A stretch of DNA of 64,000 bases. It comes from Taeniopygia guttata (taxonomy: Eukaryota; Chordata; Aves; Passeriformes; Estrildidae). The notes beneath the pieces were generated by a model. It saw nothing but the letters and a program-made list of their open reading frames with translations, was not told where the DNA came from and ran no database searches. Where the stretch lies: NCBI RefSeq assembly GCF_048771995.1, contig NC_133024.1, positions 57,866,501 to 57,930,500 on the forward strand, in the 5' to 3' direction. Each line of letters begins with the position of its first letter. The stretch's first letter is position 1. A program made the position numbers and the translations under genes. This document shows positions 24,659 through 39,344 of the stretch, piece after piece.

Positions 24659-27600
24659 GGCACCTTCACCAGCTGTGAAAGTACCTCTTAACACAAAATG
24701 CTTCCTGTGAACTGTTCTCTTCCCTCTACATCTCTTTGTATCTAACAAAATCCCTTCTTATAGAGTGGTCTTCCCATATTGGACCAAAAGATGGGCATTA
24801 CAGGCTGCCTGACAGCTGGTCCATCCACAGACAGGCAAAAGGAAAGAATAGAGACACAGTTAGAGGCTGCAGATTTCTTTTCCTCCTTCATCTGGCTCAA
24901 AATTCACATGGTCTTCTCTGGGAAAGAACTGTGAGAGACGTGAGCCCCTTGCCTGTAACCTCAGAGGCAGAAAGCAGGCAGAGCCAGAGCTGAGCTAAAT
25001 AAGAAAAACCTGCTCATCTCTACAGGTTTTACACCTTCTGCATCCCAGCTGGCCCCATCCCCCTGATTTTTAGGGCCATAGGAAAAGTGTATAAGCATTT
25101 AGACTGTTTCATGGACTCTGGCTTTCCCCAGCATCATCAGTGCTTTGTTGTGCATCGAGGGGCAGCAGCTCTGCCATCACATCCCTTTTCAGTGGCCAAG
25201 TGTGGCTGTGGTGTGACTCTGCTCCTGTCCCCACCTGCCCTGCCTGGCTCAGCTGCAGCCTTGCACATGCCTTGGCTGTGCTAGAGCAGTAGCAAGCACC
25301 AAAACACAGTTTATTGGAATCTGACATCTGTTGTTGCTGGGTTTTGGTTTTTTTTGTTTGGTTGTTTTTCTTTGTTTTCTCTTAAAAATTTTCTTAGTGA
25401 TTAAATGGTTCAACTTCAGAGGATGGGCTCTGGTGTACGCATTACTTTTGTTACCCCTATCAGGGATAGGGATGGAGGGGAAGGGAGCAAGCACCCAAAC
25501 AGTGAGCAATCTGGATTGAAAAACATTTAAATATTTAAAATGTCAGACCTATTTCAGTGTTTCTTTACTAGGATGCATCCACAGTGGCTCACATGAGTTT
25601 GTGAACTCAAGTTTAAGTCTAAAACAAGCATTTCTCACAGTGATGGCTGGACCATCTGCCAGTCTTCCCTAGTCCTCATGACTGAGTGGTTTAATAAGAA
25701 GGAGCCACTCAGCATCTGCCAATTGTGCTTTTCCAGTGACCTTTCAAAAAACTGACTTCTTTTTGACTAAAAATAAATTTTACATTACCAAGCCAATTAG
25801 GCAGACTTCCCTATGTATTTTGAATAACACCATTGTTTTGAAATACATCTTGTCTCCCATGTAACAAAAGCCTGATGGTAAAAAAAAAGGTTGTTTAAAT
25901 TGGTTCTGTTTATTGGCTGATATTCAAAATACAGTTAGACAGTTGAGCTTCTGTGCTATCCTGTGACATGCCATCGTTAGCACCCCATGAAGTGAGGGGA
26001 AGGGAGAATAAAATCACCCAAACATTTCTGGAAACCTTGTCTGAGCTACTTTTTTTCTTCAGGAATTTTCACTTTCAGAGCACCTCTGTTGCAGACTATT
26101 TCCCCATAATGACGTGTCTAGACTTTGATGGAAATATTTCTAGGCAGCTCTTATTTCCCCGTCCTCTTTTGTCTTTCCATCTGGGGGTGAGCAGTTGGTG
26201 TGGTGATAACGATGTCCAAAATGGGAAACAGACTCTGAACCGAGCCAGTTCCTCGAGGAAAGCCTTTTCTGTGGGGTTTGATGTGCCCAGATATGCATAT
26301 CCATAAAAGCCTGGCCTGAAGTAGGGTGGTATTGGCCCTTAAAAGAAGAACTCAGTAGCAGAGATGAGGTTGCAGAGCAGGGAAAAGGCAAGGTAGGATT
26401 TTGAGGGTGCCAGGCTGTAATGATTTGCTTTATATCTGTACATAAAAATGCATTTGCAGTACGTATCTGTTAAATCACTGATATAATTTCAGATGTTTCC
26501 TTTACAATTTACAGACCATTTCTTAAAGCCAGACCAGTTCTGTTGTATCTTTTGGAAGTTATAAACACCTTCAAGACAGATACATTTTTTCTGGCTTTTG
26601 TGACAACCAAATGGTAGGATGACAGACCTGCCAGCCTTGCAAATGCAGATTTTTTATCAAGAAGCAACGCTACTACATGGTAGTGATGTATGGTTGTAAA
26701 CTGACCATGCTAAAGGGAGAAGGCAGGAAAAGTGACTTCTTTCAGCTTTGCTCATTTAAGGGCTTAGCCTCTCATTTTCCTATTTTTTGGCTTTTCTCCA
26801 ATTCCTGTGGTTTTGAACTTTTATTTTCCCCCATAATCAGACTGATATCATAGGGATTTGCATGGAAACGGATGCCCTCAGCTCATCTCAGTGCCAGAAT
26901 GACAACAGTCTCTTGTTCCTAATGGAAAAAAAGATGTAAGATTTCCAGACAACCCCAGTTCATGTGGTGAGTGATCTGCTAGCCTATATGCAGAGCCTAC
27001 TGTGATGCCTCCATCTAATTTCATTAAACCATATGAGAAATAGGAAAAAAAGTATATGTTAATGTGGTATGGGCATGTGTAAGTGTTAACCAGGTCAGTG
27101 TTTCTCTGTTGCCCCATAAGGCCTTGCCTCTGTCACCTTGGCCGTGTGAAGAAAAGACCCCAAGATGCTGGGTTTTCCCCAAAGGGAGCAAAACCACTGT
27201 TGTTTTGGGACCTTACAGTGACCATCTGCTGTGTCAAGCTCCCTGCAGATACAAGCAAGTATCAGCAATGGTTTCTAAGTTCTGCTGAAGTTGTTTGGTA
27301 CAGTATCCAATCCTTTCTGGGGTTAGCTTGTTGGTTTAAAGGAAGATTGATACCAAATTTGACTATCTGAAGTGACCCATTCTTCCTCCATGTAGCAGCA
27401 GGTGAGGGGAGGTTCAGGAGATGGTACGACTGATAGAATGAAACCCCTCTAAAATCCTTGTGCCCTCTGGCTTGGGTACCCTCATTTGGAACCATCAAAG
27501 GAAGGCTGACAGGAATGGATCCTGAACCATTTTCAGATGGATGGATTATAGTGTTAATGCCATTCATCCAGAGGGAAGAAGCTGATGGATAGGCCATGTG

Positions 27601-30600
27601 TGTCTTGGCCCTTTTAGCATATTTACTTCCTTGCCAAAGCTCTGGGGAAAATAAACTGCTTTTAGTGGAAGCTTGCCCAAACAACACCCAAAATACTGAC
27701 ACAAGTCTCTGCGTGGCAAGTTTGAATCTACCTGGCTTGTTGGCTCACTGCTTCAGAAACCAACCTTCAGTGCAAGCAGTGAACAAGTGTTAGTGTGATG
27801 CTCCGGCCTGATTTGACGTGAAGCAGCTGATGCAGGAATGTGCACCAGAGAGCCAGCTCAATAGAAATCAAGACCTACTTTAGCATCAAATTTTGTATTC
27901 TCAGCTTTTAGAGGCTTGGCTTCAGGACATTTTTTCACGTTTAGCTCATTCTGTGCTCTAACTGGAGCTGAGAAAGTTGCTGACTCTGTCCTGTGAAACC
28001 ACAGCCATGCGGATGAGGAGATGACCTGACTCACTGCCAGTGTCATCCTCAGACCTACTGACTGGTCTAAAGACACTGAGCTCCTGTGCCTGACCCTGTG
28101 TGAGAGCCTCTCCCCATCCACAAGCCAGATTAACCCAATTCCCTACCAGTTCTAGGAAAATTACATTGGTTTGAAATAATGGGCTTGACGTGGGTCCTTT
28201 TCCAGGGTGCCCAAGCTTGAGCGGATGGCTTTTCCTCCCACGTGCACACAGGTGTTCTCTCTTTGGAAAACACACTGAAACAGTAGATCCCATTTGTGTT
28301 TTTTTTGTTAAGCTTCCAGCCTTGAGGGGCAGAAGTTGTTTCAGTGAAAGGAAATAGAGTTTTGAGGTGTGCGTGGGCAGGACTCCTGCTTTGTTCTTGG
28401 GTATGCTAAAGTCACCCAGTATCTGGGGCTTTTTGACTGTTGGGTGTGCAGGAGCTGAGGGAAGCAGCATGGATGGATGTCTGCAGGTCTCCCCTTGCCC
28501 CCATCCTGACGTGAAGGGAGTCACTGAGGAGTGCGTGCTCCTCTTGCAGCTGCTGAGATCCACCCCCAGATCCACCAGCATGCACAGCAAAAGAGGTCTT
28601 TTTCCACATATCAAAATTAGGGACAGGAAAGTATTTATTTATATACTACGTGTAGGTGCTTTCTGGCTTTCTTTGGAGACATCCTCTCTGCCCTCAATTA
28701 ATTTTCTCCTCTCCTGCCTCCCATGCTCACCCTTGCTTCCCCCAGCACCCCTCTCTCCCCTCCCTGCCCCTGATGAGTTCCTCCTGCTCCCAGGATTCGG
28801 GGCTGGCAGGCTCTTCTGTGGCTGGAGGGATTGGCCTTGGCAGCTGCACAGGAGCCGGGGTGGTGCCACTTGGGTGCCCTCCCAGCCCCTGACTCACTGC
28901 AGGGGGACAACCACATCCCTCCCAGGGAGCTGAACTGATCCTGTTTGAACTCCAGGCCTTTTCCCACCTCTTTCCCGTCCACTTTTGGGTTTTAGGAATC
29001 AGAGAGGAGGAAGGGCTCTCTGAAAGGGACCAGGGCTGCAGATGGACATCGTCACTCTCCTGAACGGCATTTGCCACCTGCTTTGCTTGGAAAAGGCAAT
29101 GTGGATATTTTTCTGTGTCTGATCATCTGAGTGGTGTTGCTTTGGCATGACTCAGGAGTGATTGACTTTGCCCAAAATAAAGATTCCTTGCAAGCATGTA
29201 TCACTTTTCCAGAAGACTGGTGATTCACTGGAGGTTTGCCTCCACCCTCTTTGGTGCAGTCCGCAGCTGTGATTCCCTTTGGAGCCTTTTTGGCTTTCTT
29301 TCGGCCCAAAACATAGGTTGATTTTGAGAAGTAGATTTGTGTATCTCGGGCCAAATTCTTCTCCCATTCAGTGTGTATGGGCCAAGTTGCTCAGATCCCT
29401 TCAGGCTATATCCAAGTTCTCTGTTTTGTATTGAGTCCTCATGTCAGATGGGCATTAAAAGGGACTGTCCTGGGCATTTACTCTGATTTTCTGTGCTTAT
29501 CGTACACCTCAGGGATCCCTCCAATGTTCTGCTCCAAGGCCTTAGTCTCTGGCTGGTCGGAGACATGAGTCTGTATCCAAGATCTGAGGTGGTGACCTGT
29601 CTGTGACTGAATATTGGCAGCAACTGATCATAAAATCTTTCCAGTGCATGGAAAGGCTTCCAAGGAGACCCCAGCTGACTCCACCTGGTCATCTCCAATG
29701 CACCACATAGAGGGAATATAAAACTGCAACTTATTTTGCTGTCCTTGTTTCTGCATGCTTGTTTGCCTTTAAATAATTGCATCTCATTCAATTGTGTTTT
29801 TATGGATAGTTGATCTGATTATTAATTTATGTCATACCTTGCTGCCTTTGCTGAGCTTTTCATGTTGTGTCTCCTCATTTTTATCTTCTGATGCTTATTC
29901 TCCAAGGACCTGTACTTTTGAATGAATACCATGTTAACCTTGGACACCAGATGCTTGTCCTTTTATCCCAAGGTCCCAAATCACCTCTGGCGAAAGCTGA
30001 TGTTGTCTTAAAACCTCTAAATCCAATATAAATGATGTTCTGGACTTGGAAAGAGGAGGCTGTCTGCAGATTTGGGCCCAAGCTCCTCATCTCCCCCATT
30101 TGTGACCAGAAATGCTCTAGTACCTTCTCCAGCCCTCTCATCATCTGCCTCGGATTTCAAAGGGAGGAAAATAATCTCTTGAGACCACCCCAGCAGCCCA
30201 GCTATAAAATGCTCCATCCAGAACCAGTTTGTACTGGTTTAGCAAGGCTTTTGAAAACCTTAGAAGCTGTTGGTCCAAGGCTTGCCCCTCTGTGGTAAGG
30301 AGACTCATGCAACTAGGAGCCTTTGAGGACGTGCCCAGCAAAGAAGGTGCAAACACTTGATGGTGAATATTATGAAATCTGGAGAGCATTTTAAAAGGAC
30401 ATTTAAATATTTAACAATGGCAGAGTGGCTCAAAGAATTGCCCGGGGAATAGCTCCCAGTGCTGCTGCTGAAGTGCTGTTTGTTAAGGAAGGTCAAATAG
30501 CAAACTGCTGAGGACACACACACTGAGCCAAAAGTCATGTTCTCTTTCAGGACGGTGTAGCTGATCTGCTCAGGTCAAACAGTCATCCATGTGTTTGTCT

Positions 30601-31269
30601 GCCTTGCTGAGACAAGAACAGTTTAGGAAGCTAAAGATATGACAAGTATTCAAAACACATCAAGGAGAATCCAAACTGTCTCAAACCTGATTTCAGGGCA
30701 GACATCAGAAATTATTACAGCATTTTAATCCTTTGCTTAACTTGTATAATATTTTTAAAACTTTTCCTGAAGCCAGAAGGGCTCGAAGCTTTGTTTACAA
30801 AGATGGGGGAAATTTCACCTAATGTGATCTTAAAGCAGAACTCTGAATAAAAAGTGAGCACTCCAAAATAAATAAGTTTGAACTCAGAAGGGGAAAAAGA
30901 AAAGTGTTTCTTCAGATATAATCAACTTAAGCATGGTGCCTTTGTTGGTGTTCACTATCTAGACAAGCTTCTTTCTGAAATGCTGTAGGAACTTCTCAGT
31001 TTGCTCTCTTTTAGCATGACATTTAAGGAACTGGACTGTAAATCATTCTGGACTTCAAATAAGCCTTTGATTTCACTTTAGGCTTCTCAAACAGATGCTG
31101 TGACAGGTTATGTAGGTCCATGGTAAGCAATGGCAATCATACATATATTTCCAGCCATTTTTGTAGCCCCTGAGTAGCTCCTCCACAGAGTTATGACCTA
31201 ATTCTCACCTTCCCCTCAAATACTCCCCAATGACGAGACACTAATTTTGGATTCATTATTAAGATCACA

Positions 31270-31473
31270 TAACAGGAAAAAGTCTTCACTATGAGGGTGA
31301 TGAGGAACTGGTACAAGTTGTTCAGAGAAGCTGTGAATGCCCCATTCCTGGCAGTGTTCAAGGCCAGGTTGGACAGGGCTTTGAGCAACTTGGTGTAGTG
31401 GCAGGTGTCTCTGCACATTGGCAGGGAGTTGTTGTCTTCCAACTCAAAATCTTCTGTGGTTCTATGCTGAAAA
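31270..31473 (+). mobile_element. CR1 LINE 3' fragment
   Basis: Matches the 3' untranslated end of avian CR1 by recognisable blocks: AGTCTTCACTATGAGGGTGA, GTTCAGAGAAGCTGTGAATG, GTGTTCAAGGCCAGGTTGGA and the tail block TGTGGTTCTATG. It is 5'-truncated, as almost all CR1 copies are, and diverged enough to be moderately old. No coding function remains. Confidence 0.9.
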
Positions 31474-34400
31474 TCACATGCTACCCCTTCTTGCATTCAC
31501 CATAAATACAAACCAATGCCTTCCACAAGCTTTCCAGAAGGTCAGGAGCTGCACTGTCATCTCACAGGAGCTCCCAGAACTAATTATCTGTTAATGAGGC
31601 TTCACAGCTTTTTCCAAGTTCAGAAATGTAAAATTACTTTCTGTGAGTCTGACCCTGTGCATTCCTTTGCAGTGTTACCATTGCCTGGATGAAGTGCTTT
31701 GCCAGAGGTGAGGTACTGGTCCACCTGCAAAGGGAGAAGTTGAAAAAGCTCTTGGTGGGAGAGAGTATTGGGGAAATAGTGGAAAAATTCTGGAGAAGGA
31801 AGACTTGGTGGTAAAATTATTATTATTTTACATGCAGGAGCAGCTGACAAATCCATCTAGTCTGTGCTTTATGTGCAGCATTACAAAATTAGAAAGTTGG
31901 TTTTTAATGAACATGAAACTGCTGAAGAACAGAAACTGCAGTGCTGTAAATAGTGCTGGGCTCTTTGAAGCCACAAAGAGGAGACTGTTCTGCTGGGAGA
32001 TGCCAGGCCTGGGAACACGGCTTTCCTTTGTCCCTGCGTCATTATGCAGCAGCTGGCGCGCGCTGAGCACGACTCCCAGATTTGCCTGTGCTGCTAACTC
32101 AGGACAAAGAAAAGACAGTGGCTGCCTGGGAGTGGTGGCCAAGAGAATTCTAAGTTCTTCAACCCACCTGGCTCAAAGGGGCAATGGTCTTCTATGGATA
32201 CATGTGGTAGGGTAGAGAACCAGTCTGCAAGCTAAATTTGCTCAGATTATCTGAGATAATTGTTTCTGTTTTGTCTTAGGAAGGATAAAGAAATCACAGT
32301 TCTTTTTCTAGGAGCTACAGCTTAGTCTCTTAAGTCTTTGTCACCAGTGCCAGTGGGTTTTGCACTGGGAGTGGTGGCAGCTGACATGAGCACCCCCGTG
32401 GGTTGTCCATGACTCCTGAAAACAGCATTCCAGTGCCCTGTTTGAGCAATTTGGCTTAAAATGCAGCTGAGGAAGCAACAGACACTGATGGGGTTAATCC
32501 TGAACCTGGCTGAAACCTCTCCATGGATACACCCCAAAGGCAGATCACAGGGTACTCTGACTGGACGAAACTGCCCAAAAGTGTCACCTAGTAAGAGATG
32601 GTTGAACTGAGCCCAAACACACAAGACAGCTGTAGGAGCCCATTATGTTTTGTCTGGTGCAAATGCATGTTTTTGGAGAATTTAGACCCCATCCTACACC
32701 CCTGATTTCTGCATGGATTGTGTCTCGCCTTGACACTTGGAGCTATTTTTTTCCACCAGTTGTCTGTGGCTGGGCCTCAGCTTTGCACAGCCCCTGCTCA
32801 GCTTTCAGTGTTGAAAGCAAGGAGGGTCATTAAATCTCACTGACCTTCAAAAGAGCCCCAAATGAAACTTAACAATGCTTTTAATAAAGGTGCTGGCTCT
32901 GAAGGTTTTGTCTCATGTACCTCATGCCAGATAATGGCACAAGAGATGCTTGTAAATGGGAACTTGATTAAATTTCATTAAAGGAGTCACAGGAGCAAGG
33001 GCTGCACCTCTCAGCCTTGCCATGGGAGAACCACTGCATTAAAGCTAAGTTTTTAAATTAGGCTATGGAAATCAGGTTTAACCACTCACAGTGATTTTAT
33101 CACATGTGTATGCATGGAAACATTTTCTTAACTAATGAACACATGGTGAAGTGGTTAATTGATTGTAGGTGCCTGAGAACCTCTATGCATTGCACTGATT
33201 AATTTCCTGCTCAGCCTTTAGTCTGTGAATGGCTGCAGGAATGAATGTCCCGTGGAGTCAAGCCTGAGGACAGACAACCACAAAACAAGAGGGTTAGGCA
33301 CAGTTTCACCAAGGAACAGTAGCCAAGATCTGGGGGGGAAAACCTGCCAAGATCATCAGCTGAAGTAAGTAACTCAAGAAGGAGCTGGGCAAGTTTCCAG
33401 AGCTGCAGAGTATGAGGTAAAGCCATTAACGGGATTTTTGGTTTTAAGATAATGAGAGATTGGTTAGTGGTTGGGATTTCCTGGACTCCTGAGGCTTAGG
33501 AAATACTAGAAACACGGATGTGGAAGGCTGGCCTTGGGGAAGGGGCTCAGGGGCTGCTCTGTGCTCTCCAGAAGGAGGTGCCTGGCAGGATATGTGTTTC
33601 ATTGGTGTTCCCAAATACAAGGGAAGGGTAAGCTGCCCCATTTGGCCTGGCACTTGACAGCCAAAGGGCAGCAGCTGGTGGTCTGCACCCAGAGGAGGAT
33701 GGAGTTACCTCCATCTCCCAGCTATTTTTATTATGTTCCTTCTTCCCATTGTTTGGACAAAGGAAGTTGCGCTTTTCAGGGACAAAATTCACAAAACCCA
33801 GACAGTGATCACAAGAGCACAATGAGATGTCTGCTTACAAATTGAATCTCTTGGGGCTTTAATTCCAAACTCTGCTCTTGCATTTGGAGAAGCCATAGAG
33901 CACTTTTTTCACTGTAAGGGTTTTCCAACAGTGTTGTGGTGAAAAGAAGAAGGATTGCATAAAAATGAATTGACCACTGGCTGTGGGTTCTACGTCCAAG
34001 CAGAACTGGTCAGTGTGTGCTGGCACCCTGCTGAACAGCCAGCAGGAGCTTGGATCATGATGGATTAGCCATTTTTTTGAGCTTCTTATTTGTCTGTGCC
34101 CTTAGGTTCCTCCTATGTATCTGCATGCTGGGGGCTGGAGCTGACCCTCTCAGATCCCACCAGAGATCTGCCATTGTGCTGCCCTTTGGAGCATGGTGAC
34201 CCCTGAGCCTGGGAGCCAACATGCCCATGCCCACAAGGAGAGGGAAGAGAACCCCCAAAATCCTCTGATTGCTCTCGTGTTTTTTTTTTTAATATGCATG
34301 AGATACAAATAACATAAGTTAACAAAGCCCACCAGCCTAAATGAAGAGAGATCTTCAGGTGTGCCTGCAAGATGAAGCTTGACTATTCCTAGAGCACCTT

Positions 34401-36592
34401 GTTGCAATTAGATTGTGTCAAACCTGCTAAAAGCATGTACCATTGCCTCTGGCTGGGCAAGGGTTAATGTGATTCATAGGATGTCTCAAGCCTTTAAGTT
34501 TTTTCCATAAGCAAATGATCATTACAAATCTCTTGGCATGCTTTGCAGTAATGACCAACATATCAAATAAATATTAATAAAATAATTAGCTTTTCAGAAA
34601 AGGGTTAAACCACACTACCAGCTGTATCTTCACAAACACCAAACATCTGAACTGCAAAAGTAATGTTCAAACCCCATCTGTAATGGAACAAGTTACTTTC
34701 ATGCCTATGCATAGAATTTCTGCCTGTGACTCCCTGAGGAGTTTGCTTCATCTTGGCATTTTTCAGTGTTAACCGAGGCTCCATGACTGATGGATACTTG
34801 GGAGTTTTAGTTACTAGAAAGGGATACTCAAATACTTAAATATTTGTATGCATTAGCCCTTATTAAATTAACACTGTTTTAATCATGGGTTTGTTGCAAG
34901 AATCTTAATTCCTGTCTTGACTTAATGTAATCCTGTACCATAATACTTTAATGCTGAGAAAGCCTCTGCCTGTTCCATTTTTCACTACCCTTTTCTGTAG
35001 GAGGCATACCCACCTTACAGGGGCTCGGGAGCACACTGGCACATCCTTCTTGCTGTGGACAAAGCTGGCTGATTAGCACCCACATGAAAATATCAATCAT
35101 CAGTAAGGTTAAAACCAGCAAATTCTTCCCACCTGTAGTGACGCTGCTGAAGCAGGAGATAAGAAATAGGAAGGAATGGTGTAGGATGAGAGCTGTCACC
35201 CTGAGGCAGTGAAGGAGCACATTAGGGGCTACATCATTCATTAGGGGCACAGTGGAAGGTCAACAGCAGTCAGTGCGGCAGCCTGGAAGGAATTGGAGAT
35301 GCAGGCCTGGAGACTGGCCCCTTATGGTTTGGGTCCAGACCCACCCAAAACTCTGGAGATTAAAAAAAATAAAGGACTGAACAAACTACACCTAGTTTTG
35401 GACAGAGTGTGAAACTTGAGCCATTTAAAGGTGGTTGATTAGATATTAGGCATTCTTAAAGCTATGAAGTGTTGAATTCCTGTTTTGAGGAAAAATTGAC
35501 TAAACTTTGACCTTCATTGCCTTGCCAGTCTGAGTTTCCCACATTCACACACATGCTTTTCCTAGAAGAAGTCATCCAGAGGAACAAGGTGGCTTTTGTT
35601 AGGAGTAGCCGGCTGAGTTAAATAATGCTGCTTTCAGATCACTCCATGGCACGGAAAGAGCTCAGTGCCCTTCTGGTTTGCTGTCTCCCATTACCTCAGG
35701 TTGGGCTGGGCTTTGCAGGCTGTGAGCTGACAGACAGGAGGCCTCAAGCCTTCTGAAGAAGCGTGTTTGTTTTCTGAAGCATGCACTGAGCAGGTCTCGG
35801 CTGAAAGCGCATGGAGATGCTGCCTTGCCAAGCCTGGGCCTCCAAAGGGTGGCTGGGAGGAGCTACTGGGTGGGACGAGGAGACACCAAGTCTGGAGTCT
35901 GACACCTACTCAAGAACTAGTGTGCACAACACTTGAGAGGAAGAGAGGATAGAAAAGAGCTCTTTTTAGGGTCTCCTCTGTCTGGGCACACTTGTTCTTG
36001 GCTGTTTGCTTTTGTTTGTGTCAGCTTGGCTTTGACTGGTTTCCTGCCTCTTTCTAGCCAGCACCTTGCATCTATTTCTGCTCTCATTTATTTTAGAAAA
36101 ATAACTTTTTCCTGGTTTCCCTCTTCATTTTTGCTGGTGATTGTGAAAGGAAGGATCTTTTCCTTTTTTGTCTTTACACATTATCACTGCTACTTCCTTT
36201 TCTCTTTTCTTCCATCCTGCAAATAAGCACACTAATGAGAGCGCACACCAGTGCTCAAGAAGTAGGAAGCTTTTAACCCCCACCATGTGCTGGCTCCAAT
36301 TTGTGTAACGGATTTTGGGGCAGGTGTGGAGGGTGCAAACAAGGCCTCAAAAAGCTCATGTGACAATTCTCTGCAAGGGTCATGCTTAAGTGTCAGTGCA
36401 GACACCTGCTGCAGATGCTTGGTGTACATTGTAGTGTCTTGCTTTAGCAAACCACTTGAGCAATCTTTTAGCCAAACCATCTGGATGAGGCTGAGAAGGG
36501 AGTGCAGGGTCTTGTGGAGAGGACTTGCAGGTGGCAGTGGGTGAGATTTAACTTGTGTTAAGTGACTGTGTGTCTGCCTGTCAGTCCTGAGA

Positions 36593-36610
36593 CCCCCCCC
36601 CCCCCCCCCC
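36593..36610. repeat. C18 homopolymer
   Basis: Eighteen consecutive C in intergenic DNA. The opposite strand carries G18 and could form a quadruplex or a slipped structure. Homopolymers of this length are also prone to sequencing-length errors. Confidence 0.9.
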
Positions 36611-38957
36611 TTTAGGAGCTGCACTAAACAGGAAGGATGACTAAAAAAAGATAAAGGCTGTGAGCTGCTTTTGACCAAACACCAAGATCTTTCAAAAGCT
36701 TTGTAAATAATTCAGATGCATTTATGGAAATGTTTAGCTTATATTTTGTGATTCCAAGTACAGGGTTGACACCCTAAAATGCTAATTTGAATGACATTTT
36801 GGCCTTTGTCACTATCTAGTTCTAACTGAATGATTGATCTGTGATATGCATGTGGATAGGAACTCACAGTTGATGAATTAAAAAGCAGAGGAGAAAATAT
36901 ATGTTTTCATTGCATTATAAACTCCTTAATGACTTCAGCGCTTTAAAACCATGTGATTAAGGCTTTATAAAACAATTCTTACTTTTCTGCACCCAGTGCA
37001 CAAGCAGTATTAATGCTGGCCCATGTTTGGGTATGGATGCTGCAGTTCAGGACCGGCTCCTGAGGGTTCGGGTGTGGGGCTTCTGCTGTTTTAATCCAGA
37101 CCCTGTGCATTTTAAGACCTTCTGCTTCCAATCTATCCTGCCTGCAAAAGAACAGACCCCACAGGCCTGATCTTATAGTATTATTTGCAGCAGGGAGAGG
37201 ATGATTTGAGGGGATGATGATATACTTTTTCTGAGATGCTGCTAAAGGAGAGGAGAGTTTTGAGGTCTTAAATGCACTATGCCACAGAGGGAAATCTGCT
37301 GTTTAGTGGGCACAGAGACCTTCTTAAGTGCAATGGTGATTGAGAGCACTTAAAAATGTAAGAATGAGGGAGAATAAGGCAATTTCTTAAAATTTTTTTC
37401 AGTGGCACTTTCAGTGACTGCCCCCATCCACTTCACTGCTCCATCAGTCCGTGCCTGTTCAGTGCTCAGCTACAACCTTTACAGCAAATTTTTTGAAATC
37501 ACAGCAGGAGCAGGAGACAATCTCTGTCCTCTTCAACGGAGAAGATAACAGCAGAGGAGGTCAGTGATGACACGGGGAGCAGCTGCAGTGTGGCAGACCC
37601 ATGTGTTGCAGGTCAGCATGGCCCTGGGCGAGCATGGGCTCCACTGTTTGCTCTTCCTAACACGATTGCTGCCCTCGGACACCAAGCTGACAGCCAGTTT
37701 ACAGCATCTCCTCACTAGGGGCTTGCTTGCCAATCTCTGCCTGCCCTTGACCAATGCTCAGCCCTTGTCCCATGAAATCTGTGCTTAAACATAAATATGG
37801 TCCTTCTCCAGGGTCTTAATTGCAAATGTATTGATGAGTGGGAGGTCCCTTTTCCTCTTGCCTCTGGCTTGCTCTCTGGAACTGCGCCACACTGAAAGTG
37901 GGTCATGTCAGAAAACTCAGGCAGTGAGGAGGACTATGGCAGCTGTATCACTACTCTGATTTTGCTGTTTTGGTCACATTATATGACTTCTTTCTGAAGG
38001 GATACAGTGAAGTACTCAGTCCTCAGTACAGCAGAGGAGGAGGACGAAGTTTCAGTGTTCCCTGTTCACCCTCCTGAGGAATGCCAAGGGAGCTAGAGAC
38101 AGCAGGAGATCTGTAGAGCAGTTTCAGATAATTCCAATGGGAAAAAATATATAGTCATTTTGGTTCACAAAAATTCTACCATGCTTTTTGCTGTTGAATA
38201 CAGCACTCAAGGGGAGCATCCTCACGTCCAACTAAATTAATTTCTTTAAAAACCTCAAACTTATTTATAATTATCAATTTGGAAACCAAAGTAGATGACC
38301 CTTGCAGATGCTGAACCAAGCTGAAATACAGATGTTGGTGCAGATGGTATGGAGCATGATTTAGTCATGACAACAGCAACAATGTGTGGGACACCATTTC
38401 TCATATCACCCTGCAGTATAACACATTTTCCTAACCATGAATGTTATTTGTGGACTTTTTCCAGACCACAGTCTGCACATAATATTGTCATCTCACTCAG
38501 CCTGGCCAGAGAAGCTCATATAAAATATTCATTTAATGATTTGAACTGAAAAGGCTGTTGCTAAGAATGGGCTTTTTATCAAGTCCTGATATAAAAAGAA
38601 CTTTTTTCCTTCATATTTGTGAGATGTGTTTAGTTTATAGGTGCTGAGTGAATATTTCCACCCTCAGTAAGAGGTTCCAGGGACCAGTAAATTTTGGCTT
38701 GTGCTAGAATGAACTTGTACATATTTAAAAAGAAAGCGAGCTCCTGCAATTTGTATGCAGGGAACATAGATGTTGTATTCTAGTCCCCATGCCACTGTTC
38801 CTTGAGGTTAACAAGCCTCAGTTCGTTCTGAGCACATGCCTGGGAAGTTTATTTGATGCCTGCTGCTGATGAGGAGGCTCAAGCACGAGAGCTGAAGGGC
38901 CGAAGCCTGATGCTCAGCCCTCATGGCTCTGATGTGCTGCCAACTCTGGTGGCTGAG

Positions 38958-39344
38958 TGTGGCAAGTACATTTCTCTCCCTCTCAGGATTTTTCATAGAG
39001 GTGCACAGAGAGAAATGAAAGAGAAAACAATTTCTCTTTCTGCTCCTTGTTTTTCCTTTGTGGAATGTGTTTGGAGAATTGTTTACCTGGAGTGAGTGCT
39101 TGATTGGATTCTGGTGAGGATTGTTTGAGCCTGATGGCCAATCCAATCCACCTGGGGCTGGACTCTTGAGAGAGGGTCACGAGATGTGTTAGAGTCAGAG
39201 AAAGTAGTATGTAGTTTTAGTATCCTCCTTTTATATAGCATATTAATGTATTTTAGCATAGTTATAATAAAGAAACAATTCAGCCTTCTGAATTGAGTCA
39301 GACATCGTCATTTCTTCCCATTGGGTTCGCCTGCATTTACAATA
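38958..39344 (+). mobile_element. Solo LTR of an endogenous retrovirus (passerine type)
   Basis: A 387-bp block begins TGTGG, carries an AATAAA signal at 39266-39271 followed by the CAGCCTTCTGAATTGAGTCA segment I associate with passerine retroviral LTRs, and ends TTTACAATA. The hexamer GCTGAG lies immediately before it (38952-38957) and again immediately after it (39345-39350), as a target-site duplication would. No internal retroviral genes lie beside it, so it is a solo LTR left by recombination, a fossil. Family assignment is from memory of similar sequences. The exact ends rest on the hexamer. Confidence 0.72.

Noticed and set aside
27958-28933. Two long overlapping open frames, 218 codons on the - strand (27958-28614) and 188 codons on the + strand (28367-28933)
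   Set aside because: They overlap on opposite strands in a GC-rich patch with few stop codons. They show no recognisable domain and are low-complexity and cysteine/serine/proline-rich, like random translation.
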